From Pannonibacter indicus (GTDB lineage Bacteria; Pseudomonadota; Alphaproteobacteria; Rhizobiales; Stappiaceae): DNA of 64,000 nt. Where the stretch lies: assembly GCF_001418225.1 (NCBI RefSeq), contig NZ_LIPT01000004.1, positions 62,001 through 126,000 of the forward strand, given 5' to 3'. Under the pieces are notes generated by a model that had not been told where the DNA came from, did no database searches, and saw only the letters and a list, made by a program, of their open reading frames with translations. The translations under genes and the position numbers were made by a program. Shown in pieces: positions 10,334 through 17,904 of this stretch; the first letter of the stretch is position 1, and the number at the start of each line of letters is the position of its first letter.

Positions 10334-10439
10334 CTAATTCCCCTCTGGTGTATTGTTGTGTATGCAACCGGCAATTGGCTGATTGCGACCGCCGCTGTTC
10401 GGAGGCTTTGTGCCCCTCGAAACCTTGGAAAGACTGGCC

Positions 10440-10940
10440 ATGACTGCATCCGGCACCGCTCACGTCTCTCAGGCCGCAGAGGCCGCCCTCGACGAGGGCG
10501 AGCAGGCTGTGAAGCGGATGAAGCGGAACTGGCCGTTTTACTGGATTTCCCGTGTGAACGGGCGTTACGTGCAGGTGCTGGAGCGCCGCCTGAAGCCCAT
10601 AGATCTCGACATGCCGCGCTGGCGCGTGCTGATGTCGCTGCACGAGGACGGCTACCTCAGTGTCTCCGAGATTGCCGACTACTGCGTGCTCAAGCTCAAC
10701 ACCGCCACGAAGATCGTGCAGCGCATGCTGGCCGATGGTCTGGTCACCACCCGTGTCCGTCCGACGGATGGCCGCGTCACCGAAGTGACCCTGACGCCGA
10801 GGGGCGACGAAATGCGCCGCCGCGCCCTGATGGAAGCGGACAAGATCCTCGCCGCGTCCTTCATCAATATCTCCAGCGAGGAGCTGGCAGCACTCAACGG
10901 CCTTCTGGAGAAGGTCTTCGACCGTCTGGGAGAGATCTGA
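10440..10940 (+). CDS. MarR-family transcriptional regulator
   Basis: 166 residues with a winged helix-turn-helix. WRVLMSLHEDGYLSVSEIAD begins near residue 60, then LKLNTATKIVQRMLADGLV is the recognition segment, and TRVRPTDGRVTEVTLT is the wing. It is a complete-looking member of the MarR family, which usually senses phenolic or aromatic ligands. ATG 10440 is chosen over a TTG 57 bases upstream because GGAAAG precedes it and the MarR core then starts at the usual distance. It is the only intact gene between 9.3 and 14.2 kb and is divergent from a truncated secreted-protein gene. Confidence 0.85.
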   Translation: MTASGTAHVSQAAEAALDEGEQAVKRMKRNWPFYWISRVNGRYVQVLERRLKPIDLDMPRWRVLMSLHEDGYLSVSEIADYCVLKLNTATKIVQRMLADGLVTTRVRPTDGRVTEVTLTPRGDEMRRRALMEADKILAASFINISSEELAALNGLLEKVFDRLGEI

Positions 10941-10964
10941 GCGCGCTGCCGGTCCTGCCATCGC

Positions 10965-11876
10965 TTACCCCGCCGCGGCTTCAAGCTGGTGGAAGGCGCG
11001 GCTGAACCAGATTAGCCCTTCCGGTGTACCGGACCACAGCCGGGTTGCGGCCGCCTCACAGAAGAGCACGGAATGGGTGCCCTTCTGCTAACGGTCGATG
11101 ATCCGGCAGTCGAAGGCGGCGGCTGCACCCTGAAGAACGGGGGCGCCCGTCTCCAGCGTGTCCCAGCCGGCCTGCGAGAAGCGGTCTTCGCCCGTCCATT
11201 TGGTAAAGGCGCGCGACAGATCCCGGTGCCCGGGCCGCAGCACATTCACGCAGAGCGTGCCGTTGGCCAGAAAGGCGTCATGGGCATAGGCGTTCTGGTT
11301 GATGCAGGCCAGCAGCATGGGCGGGCTGTCCGTCACCGAACAGACGGCCGAGACGATCATGCCATGGCGCCCGGCGGGGCCATCGGTTGTCACCAGATTG
11401 ACGGCTGCCCCCAGGCGGCTCATGCCTTCACGGAAGGCTATGATTTCCGGGGGAATTGGGGGTTCGGTCATGGCCAGCATCGGCGTGATGCCGATGCCGC
11501 CGCCGAACAGCACCGTGCGGGTGGCGCTTTTCTCCAGCGGAAAGTGATTGCGCGGGCCCTCGATCCGGAAGCGCGTGCCGGGTGTTGCCAGCCGGTGGAC
11601 CGCTTCCGAGCCGTCACGGCTCTTCGGGTCCTTCAGCACGCCGATTTCGTAAGCCGTATTCGTGGCAGGGTCCGAGCAGAGCGAGTACTGCCGCCACAGG
11701 TCGAGGCCGCCGTCCTGAAGGTGGATGTCGAGATGGGCGCCGGCGGTGAACGGGGGCAGGGGCTCCCCGTCCGGACTTGCCAGCCGCAGGCGGATGATGT
11801 TGTCCGGTTCCTCGATCCGCCCGGTGACGGTCAGCTCAAGCTCCTGCGCCAGCGCTTCGGCGGGGCCGGGGTCCAC
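10965..11876 (-). pseudogene. Chimeric reductase: truncated oxygenase reductase joined to an HpaC-like flavin reductase, with an in-frame amber stop
   Basis: Residues 1-135 match the FAD-binding half of phthalate/vanillate-oxygenase reductases (PPFTAGAHLDIHL, WRQYSLCSDP and GGGIGITPML). At residue 136 a methionine (11469-11471) begins an HpaC-type flavin reductase (FREGMSRLGAAVNLVTTDG, then AVCSVTDSPPMLLACINQN). The NAD and 2Fe-2S domains of the first protein are gone. The frame hits TAG at 11088-11090. It then continues in the same frame for exactly 40 more codons with the normal flavin-reductase ending (KGTHSVLFCEA, IWFSRAFHQLE) to TAA at 10965-10967. The chain is therefore interrupted by a single nonsense codon. 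The start is GTG 11876; no ATG lies upstream in frame. Confidence 0.8.
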
Positions 11877-12119
11877 GCCGGTGATGTCTGCTGCAGCGCT
11901 TGCCCTTGTGGCCTTTGCAAGAGGTCTTGGTTTTGAAGGTGTTTTGCACGCGGCAGTGAGTAATCCTGTGTTGGAAACTCATCTTTTGTACCGAGTTACG
12001 TGAGTATTACCGCTCTAGCCTGAGGCGGACGGCGCAAGCCTTGCGCCAGCGCGCAGGCGTGTGCCGGTTCATCTGACGGCTCATGCGCCTGTTCATCTGC
12101 AACGAAAAGAGAGGAAGTC

Positions 12120-12686
12120 ATGACTGAGACCACAAGGCTGGACGCACTGGTGCGGCGGATCGAGGTGCTGGGAGCGTAGGCCGCTATCCGGCCCATTCAG
12201 GCCCGTTACATGTTCCTGTGCGACACGCCCATACCGGAGTTTGGCGTGACCAGCGATGCGGAGCGCATCGGCCTGATCATGGCGCTCTACACGGAAGATG
12301 CGGTGTGGGAAGGCGTTGGCGAATATTACGGCAACCAGTTCGGCCGGGCCGTGGGGGCGGCGGCCATCCGCAAGCATTTCGTGGGCTTCTGGGGCGGCAA
12401 GACCGATCCGGCCCTGATCCTCAACTGCCACTATCTCACCTCCGAGCAGATCCACGTGCATGAGGGCGGGACAACGGCAGACGGGCAGTGGGTGCATATG
12501 CAGCCGTGGCTCTTCTCCGACGGCAAGGCGCTGCTGCGCTCCTCGCGCCTCAACAACACCTTCCGCAAGGAGCCGGACGGGGTGTGGAAGATCACCCGCA
12601 CCCGCACGGAAAACGTCTTCGTTGCCCCGCTTCCGTCCACCTGGGCCTCGGACTATCCGTCAAAGTCCGTGCTGATGCGGCCCTGA
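12120..12686 (+). pseudogene. SnoaL-like (NTF2-fold) protein gene with an early in-frame amber codon
   Basis: An ATG at 12120 preceded by AGAGGAAG opens MTETTRLDALVRRIEVLGA and stops at TAG 12177-12179. The same frame then continues AAIRPIQARYMFLCD and runs to TGA 12684-12686. The whole is a typical SnoaL-like polyketide-cyclase/dehydrase-fold protein (LYTEDAVWEG, AIRKHFVGFW, WVHMQPWLFSDGKAL, VWKITRTRTENVF). An ATG at 12210 could restart translation of a 158-residue form that keeps nearly all of the fold, so some function may survive. Such proteins are often found near ring-hydroxylating pathways. Confidence 0.75.
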
Positions 12687-12720
12687 GCGGGCTGCTCCTT
12701 CCGGAAACCGGCATAAGCAC

Positions 12721-12748
12721 TGAAGCCCCGGTCACCGCCGGGGCTTCA
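12721..12748 (+). terminator. Intrinsic terminator-like hairpin after the SnoaL-like gene
   Basis: A perfect 11-base-pair stem, TGAAGCCCCGG (12721-12731) with CCGGGGCTTCA (12738-12748), closes a six-base loop and is followed by GGTTTTGG. It lies 35 bases after the SnoaL-like stop. Confidence 0.7.
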
Positions 12749-12779
12749 GGTTTTGGTATGGATTCTGGCCTCAGCTTCA

Positions 12780-13215
12780 CCCCGCCTGCATCAGATTGTT
12801 TCCCCGTTGGCGCGATAGTCCACCTGACAGTGCCTGAGCCTCAGGCGCTCCGGTGCATTACGAATGTGCAGGTTTGCCGGTGGTTCTGCATAAGCCATGA
12901 GCGCTTCGGCGCTTTCAAGCCTGCCAAATTGCGCCACACAGCAGGCTTGATCGATGCAGGTCACACAGATGCAGGTCAGCAGACTGGGTATTCCATGTTT
13001 CTGCCTGTGCCGCTTTTCAAAGGCCGCCCTGATCTGCGACCCTTCTGTATTGGATCTGGCTCCTCCTCAATCCTGCAGGCCTCTTCACGTGGCATCAGAG
13101 TTGCACTGGCAAATTAGGTGATAGATCCCGTAATATGGAAATGTTTCTTGCCCGGCGCGCAAAAATCAAAGCGTCCGCCGGGCATGCGGCAGAACAATTG
13201 CAAGATATGTAGTTA
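12780..13215. other. Gene-poor stretch before the LysR remnant
   Basis: No plus-strand gene is supported here. On the minus strand, a frame ending at the TGA complementary to 12791-12793 reads RLESAEALMAYAEPPANLHI, then RNAPERLRLRHCQVDYRANG. This looks protein-like and may be the tail of another deleted gene, but I do not recognise the family. The remaining bases, to about 13210, hold nothing identifiable. Confidence 0.4.
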
Positions 13216-13233
13216 TACGGTAATAATACCGTA
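13216..13233. promoter_or_regulatory. Palindrome in the LysR gene promoter region
   Basis: Seven-base arms TACGGTA (13216-13222) and TACCGTA (13227-13233) around ATAA lie in an AT-rich stretch 24 bases before the start at 13257. The symmetry suggests an autoregulatory operator. Confidence 0.5.
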
Positions 13234-13256
13234 AAAATCTTGCAGGAGGGGCAAGA

Positions 13257-14162
13257 ATGGACCGGTTGGCAGAGCTTGGGGTATTCACCCAGATCGCCGA
13301 TGCAGGCAGCCTGACGCGGGCGGCCGATGCGCTCGGCCTGTCTGTCTCCGGCGTCAGCCGGCATCTGGCCAGCCTGGAAAACCGGCTGGGCATGCGGCTG
13401 GTGCAGCGGACCACGCGGCAGCTGTTCCTGACCGGGGAGGGGGCGGTTCGCCGCCAGCGCCCGGGAAATCCTCTCCAGCCTCAATGAGGCGGAAACCAGC
13501 GTCAGTGCGGTTTCGGCCGAACCGCGCGGGACCATCCGTGCCGGTGCCTCGCTTGCCTTTGCCAAACTGCATCTGATGCCGGTGATCCGCGAATTCCGCG
13601 CGCGCTATCCGCTGGTCAACATCGAGCTGCAGGCCTCCAACCGCTATTATGACATGATCGAGAATGGTCTCGACCTTGCCATCCGCACCCGGCGGGGCGA
13701 GGCGGACAGCTCGATCACCATCCGCAAGCTGGCGGAGACCCAGCGCACGCTCGCCGCCTCGCCGGACTACATCGCCGCGCGGGGTGCGCCTGTCCATCCG
13801 CATGATCTGGCGGACCACGACCTGCTGCTCTACAGCCTTGCCGATGACTGGGAGAACCTGACCTTCACCCGCGGCAACGAAGCATGCGGCTTCCGGTCAG
13901 CGGCACCATGGTGTGCAATGACGGGCTGCTGCTGCGTCAGGCCGCAAGGGACGGGCTCGGCATTGTCGTGCAGCCGTCCTATGTGCTGCATGACGATCTT
14001 CAGTCGGGCCGCCTCGTCAAGGTTCTGGAAGGCTGGCATCTGCCGCGCCTCAGCATGAACCTTGCCTTTCCCTCCCGCGCCCGTATGCCCGCCCGCACCC
14101 GGCTCTTCATCGATGCGCTGGCCGAGTATTTCCGGCGCAACAACTTCGAGGCGCTGTGGTAG
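13257..14162 (+). pseudogene. LysR-family regulator gene broken by two compensating frameshifts
   Basis: An ATG at 13257 after GCAGGAGGGG opens a normal LysR helix-turn-helix (GVFTQIADAGSLTRAADALG, then LSVSGVSRHLASLENRLGMR). After about 60 codons a one-base gain in the G-rich run near 13440 shifts the frame. The middle part then reads AREILSSLNEAETSVSA, MPVIREFRARYPLVNIELQA and LDLAIRTRRGEAD. Near 13884 a one-base loss restores the original frame for the end (VSGTMVCNDGLLLRQAARDG, LFIDALAEYFRR) to TAG 14160-14162. Length and domains are otherwise complete (about 300 residues). Two nearby sequencing errors would mimic this, but the decayed surroundings favour a true pseudogene. Confidence 0.8.
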
Positions 14163-14180
14163 GCAGGCACCGGGCGGGGC

Positions 14181-14855
14181 TTATCCCTGTCCTGCCGTGC
14201 GGCTGCGCAGGCGTTCCATGTTCGCCACAAGGTCCGAGAACCGGTCACCCTGCACGGCGATATGGTCGCGCAGCAGGCGGCGGGCGCTGTCCTCATTGCC
14301 GTCAAGGATTGCCGCAACGATGCCGGCGTGTTCCTGCAGGGACACTTTCATACGGTTGCGCACCCTGAGCTGCAGGCGGCGGTAGGGCCTGAGGCGCCGG
14401 TGCAGGGCGATGCACTGCTCCTTGAGGAAGGCGCTCTGGCTGGCGGAGTAGATCGCGTGGTGGAACTGCTCGTTCTCATAATAATAGGCGTCGGTGTCAT
14501 CGCGTGCGGCGGCGGCCTCGCAGGCGGCGTGCGCGGCTTCGAGCGTGGTTCTGTCCCCGGCCGTGTGGCGGCGGGCGGCCAGCGCTCCGGCCATGCCTTC
14601 GAGCTCCGCCATCACGTCAAACATTTCCAGCACATAGTGCGGGCCCGGATCCACGATCACCGCACCGCGCCTGGGGCGGATCTCGACGAGGCCGATGGCG
14701 CTCAGCTGCATCAGGGCTTCGCGGATCGGCGTGCGTGATACGCCGTAGCGCGCCGCAAGCTGCGTTTCGTCCAGCCGCTGGCCCGGCTCGAATTCGCCTG
14801 TGACGATGCCGTTCTCGATCTCGTCCCGAAGCTTCTGGAAAGTATTCTCTGACAT
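14181..14855 (-). CDS. matR: GntR-family (FCD domain) regulator of the malonate operon
   Basis: 224 residues. The N-terminal winged helix-turn-helix is EFEPGQRLDETQLAARYGVS, then RTPIREALMQLSAIGLVEIR. The C-terminal FCD ligand domain is all-helical (YVLEMFDVMAELEGMAGALA, EHAGIVAAILDGNEDSARRL). Proteins of this class bind small organic acids and usually repress. It is divergent from a TRAP transporter and malonyl-CoA genes, with a symmetric site between them. The role as malonate-responsive regulator follows from that arrangement, which matches the rhizobial malonate locus. Naming is by context. Confidence 0.85.
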   Translation of the reverse strand: MSENTFQKLRDEIENGIVTGEFEPGQRLDETQLAARYGVSRTPIREALMQLSAIGLVEIRPRRGAVIVDPGPHYVLEMFDVMAELEGMAGALAARRHTAGDRTTLEAAHAACEAAAARDDTDAYYYENEQFHHAIYSASQSAFLKEQCIALHRRLRPYRRLQLRVRNRMKVSLQEHAGIVAAILDGNEDSARRLLRDHIAVQGDRFSDLVANMERLRSRTAGQG

Positions 14856-14884
14856 CGCTCCGCCCTCGCGTACGCCGTGAAAAT

Positions 14885-14898
14885 TCTTGTATACAAGA
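14885..14898. promoter_or_regulatory. Likely operator of the GntR-type regulator
   Basis: The perfect 14-base palindrome TCTTGTATACAAGA has the TTGTATACAA core typical of FCD-type GntR operators. It lies 30 bases before the regulator's start on one side and 79 bases before the binding-protein start on the other. It is therefore placed to control both transcripts. Confidence 0.75.
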
Positions 14899-14976
14899 TT
14901 ATTGACATCGCGTGCAAGGCCAACGCATCATTTGCTCTCATCCGGCAGGGAGGCCGGATTTCTGGGAGGAAGAACG

Positions 14977-15981
14977 ATGAAGAAACTCACTCGCATGTTG
15001 AAGGCAGGTGTGCTCCTTGCAGGCATGGCAGCGGCGGCAGGGTCTGCCAGCGCCCAGACCGTGCTCAAGGCCTCGCATCAGTTTCCCGGCGGCAAGGGCG
15101 ATATCCGCGACGAGATGGTGCAGGTCATTGCGCGTGAAATCGAGGCGGCGAATGTGGGGCTGACCGTGCAGGTCTTCCCCGGCTCCTCGCTGTTCAAGCC
15201 GAATGAGCAGTGGAACGCGCTGACCCGCGGGCTGCTGGAGATGACATCCTTTCCGCTCGACTATGCCTCCGGCCGTCATCCGGAGTTTTCGGTCACGCTG
15301 ATGCCGGGGCTTGTCGGCAATTTCGACCGCGCCAACCGGCTCAATCAGTCCGAATTCATGCAGGATATCAAGAAGATCATCGAGGACAATGGTGCCATCG
15401 TCATTGCCGATGCCTGGCTGTCGGGCGCCTTTGCCTCCAAGAAGGGCTGCATCACCTCGCCCGATACGATGAAGGGGCAGGTGATCCGCGCCGCAGGCCC
15501 GGCGTTTGAGGAAATGCTGGCCGCAGCCGGTGCCTCGATTGCCTCCATGCCGTCATCGGAAATCTACACCGGCATGCAGACGGGTGTTCTGGATGCGGCG
15601 AACACCTCGTCGGCCAGCTTCGTGTCCTACCGCCTGTTCGAACAGGCCAAGTGCCTGACGGCGCCGGGCGAGAATGCGCTGTGGTTCATGTATGAGCCGG
15701 TGCTCTTTTCCAAGCAGGTGTTCGAGCGCCTGACGCCGGAGCAGCAGGCAGCGGTTCTGGAGGCTGGCAAGAAGGCCGAAGCCTATTTCGACGCCGAGGT
15801 GCGCAAGGGCGATCAGCTGATGATCGACACCTACAAGAAGGCCGGGGTCGAGGTCGTTGAAATGTCGAAGGAGGATTATGACGCCTGGCTCGCGGTGGCT
15901 CAGGAGTCTGCCTACAAGAACTTTGCCGCCAAGGTGCCGAACGGCGGCGCCCTGATCGAAAAGGCCCTTGCGGTCGAGTGA
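14977..15981 (+). CDS. matP: TRAP transporter periplasmic binding protein, probably for malonate
   Basis: 334 residues of the DctP family. A signal peptide ends at GSASA followed by QTVLKASHQFPGGKGD. Family blocks include FPGSSLFKPNEQWNALTRG near residue 60 and LWFMYEPVLFSKQVFERLTP near residue 230. ATG 14977 follows GGGAGGAAG and is the only start that places the signal peptide correctly. It would capture a dicarboxylate in the periplasm for the QM permease encoded next. Malonate is inferred from the decarboxylase and synthetase genes in the same operon. Confidence 0.9.
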   Translation: MKKLTRMLKAGVLLAGMAAAAGSASAQTVLKASHQFPGGKGDIRDEMVQVIAREIEAANVGLTVQVFPGSSLFKPNEQWNALTRGLLEMTSFPLDYASGRHPEFSVTLMPGLVGNFDRANRLNQSEFMQDIKKIIEDNGAIVIADAWLSGAFASKKGCITSPDTMKGQVIRAAGPAFEEMLAAAGASIASMPSSEIYTGMQTGVLDAANTSSASFVSYRLFEQAKCLTAPGENALWFMYEPVLFSKQVFERLTPEQQAAVLEAGKKAEAYFDAEVRKGDQLMIDTYKKAGVEVVEMSKEDYDAWLAVAQESAYKNFAAKVPNGGALIEKALAVE

Positions 15982-16060
15982 TTCCGGCCCTCGCACGGCC
16001 CGGACCTGCCGGACGGACAGGGCCGGGCCGCATGTGGACGGTCAAACTGAGAGGTTTGAA

Positions 16061-16594
16061 ATGATCGGGGCCTATATCCGGGCAGTCGGGCATCTTTCGC
16101 GGGCTTTGGCCGTGATTGCCACACTGCTCATCATCGCGGCGATGCTAGTCGTCTGCCAGATGATCCTGATGCGCTATGTCTTTACATTTCCAACGATCTG
16201 GCAGACGGACTTTGTGGTTTTCTCCGCAACAGCGGCCATGTTCCTCGGCGCGCCCTATGTGCTGATGAAGGGGGGGCATGTAGGCGTTGACGTGGTGGAG
16301 ATGATGGTGGGGCCACGCACCCGCCACGGCCTCAAGATCGTCGGCAGCCTGCTGGGGCTCACCTTCTGCGCCATCATGCTCTGGGCTGTGTGGATCCAGT
16401 TCCACGAAGCCTGGGCCGGCAACTGGAAACATGCCAGCATGTGGGCGCCGCCGCTGTGGATCCCCCTGTTGGCGCTGCCGCTCAGCTTTGCCATGCTGTG
16501 CCTGCAATATGTGGCGCAGATCCTGCAGCTCCTGACCGGCTCCGCCCCTGCGGATAAAGGCCGCACGGTGCTTGCTGGGGAGGGACACTTATGA
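16061..16594 (+). CDS. matQ: TRAP transporter small membrane subunit (DctQ family)
   Basis: 177 residues with four predicted membrane helices, starting with LAVIATLLIIAAMLVVCQMI near residue 15. The DctQ signature region WQTDFVVFSATAAMFLGAPY lies near residues 47-66, followed by VLMKGGHVGVDVVEMM. ATG 16061 follows GAGAGGTTTGAA. Its last codons overlap the start of the large subunit by four bases. Confidence 0.9.
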   Translation: MIGAYIRAVGHLSRALAVIATLLIIAAMLVVCQMILMRYVFTFPTIWQTDFVVFSATAAMFLGAPYVLMKGGHVGVDVVEMMVGPRTRHGLKIVGSLLGLTFCAIMLWAVWIQFHEAWAGNWKHASMWAPPLWIPLLALPLSFAMLCLQYVAQILQLLTGSAPADKGRTVLAGEGHL

Positions 16595-17904
16595 GCCCAA
16601 TGGCTTCCGGTCTTCTCCTCATCGGTGCGCTCTTTGTCCTTCTGGGCACGGGCATGCCGATTGCCTTCGCCCTCGGCCTTGCCGCCGTCGCCGCTCTGTT
16701 CCTTCAGATCGGTCCTGGCATTGTCTATGTGCTCGGCGAAACCATGTTCGCCGGTATCGCCAACCTGGCCTATGTGTCGATCCCCATGTTCGTGCTCATG
16801 GGCGCGGCGGTGGCCTCCTCGCCTGCGGGCTCCGATCTCTACACTTCGCTGGACCGCTGGCTCAACCGGGTGCCGGGCGGGCTGGTTCTGTCCAATATCG
16901 GTGCCTGCGCCATCTTTTCCGGCATGACCGGCTCATCGCCCGCCACCTGTGCGGCCATCGGCAAGATGGGCATTCCGGAAATGCAGAGCCGGGGTTACCC
17001 CAACTCCGTTGCGGCAGGTTCCATCGCGGCGGGCGGCACGCTCGGCATCCTGATCCCGCCTTCGGTGACGCTCATCGTCTATGGCATTGCCACGGAAACC
17101 TCGATTGGCCGCCTGTTCATGGCCGGAGTGCTTCCGGGCATCATGCTTACGGTCATGTTCATGATCTGGGCGCTGATCGACTGCCGACGCAAGGGCTATG
17201 ACCTCAGCGGCCGGGGCATCACCTTCACGTTGAAGCAGAAGCTGGAGCAGCTGCCGCGCATCCTGCCGTTCCTGCTGATCATCGCCGGGACGCTCTATGT
17301 GCTGTACGGCGGTGTGGCAACGCCTTCCGAAGCAGCCGGGGCAGGGGCATTTCTGACGCTTGTGGTCGTGGTTCTCGCCTACCGGCTTTTCCGCTTCAAG
17401 CCCGTGTCACAGATCTTCGGCTCAGCCATGCGCGAGAGTGTGATGATCATGATGATCATGGCGGCGGCAGAACTTTTCGCCTTCGCCCTGTCGTCGCTGT
17501 TCATCACGCAGACGGTTGCAACGGCCATTGCCGGGATGGATCTGAACCCCTGGGTGCTGATGCTCGTCATCAACGTCTTCCTGCTCGTCTGCGGCATGTT
17601 CCTGCCGCCAGTGGCGGTGATCGTGATGACGGCGCCGATGCTGTTCCCCATCGTCACCCAGGCGGGCTTCGATCCCTACTGGTTCGCAATTGTGCTGACG
17701 ATCAACATGGAAGTGGGGCTGATCACACCGCCCATCGGGCTCAATCTCTTCGTCATCAACGCCATTGCGCCAAAGATACCGGCGAAGGATATCCTCTGGG
17801 GGGCGCTGCCCTATGTGCTGGTGATGTTCCTTGCGATCTTCATCCTGTGCCTCTTCCCGGGGATCGCAACCTGGTTACCCAACCAAATGCTCGGAGCGGT
17901 CTGA
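16591..17904 (+). CDS. matM: TRAP transporter large membrane subunit (DctM family)
   Basis: 437 residues with about twelve hydrophobic segments. Typical DctM features are the GMPIAFALGLAA opening, GILIPPSVTLIVYG near residue 152 and LGLIT-type sequence in the last third (EVGLITPPIGLNLFVINAI). It is the sodium-coupled translocation subunit. The start overlaps the small subunit and the stop overlaps the decarboxylase start, so transport and metabolism genes are translationally coupled. Confidence 0.92.
   Translation: MSPMASGLLLIGALFVLLGTGMPIAFALGLAAVAALFLQIGPGIVYVLGETMFAGIANLAYVSIPMFVLMGAAVASSPAGSDLYTSLDRWLNRVPGGLVLSNIGACAIFSGMTGSSPATCAAIGKMGIPEMQSRGYPNSVAAGSIAAGGTLGILIPPSVTLIVYGIATETSIGRLFMAGVLPGIMLTVMFMIWALIDCRRKGYDLSGRGITFTLKQKLEQLPRILPFLLIIAGTLYVLYGGVATPSEAAGAGAFLTLVVVVLAYRLFRFKPVSQIFGSAMRESVMIMMIMAAAELFAFALSSLFITQTVATAIAGMDLNPWVLMLVINVFLLVCGMFLPPVAVIVMTAPMLFPIVTQAGFDPYWFAIVLTINMEVGLITPPIGLNLFVINAIAPKIPAKDILWGALPYVLVMFLAIFILCLFPGIATWLPNQMLGAV

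Noticed and set aside
11088-12179. Programmed amber recoding in the island
   Set aside because: TAG is an ordinary stop for der and the Lrp gene in this window, the surroundings are full of other lesions, and no recoding element was seen.
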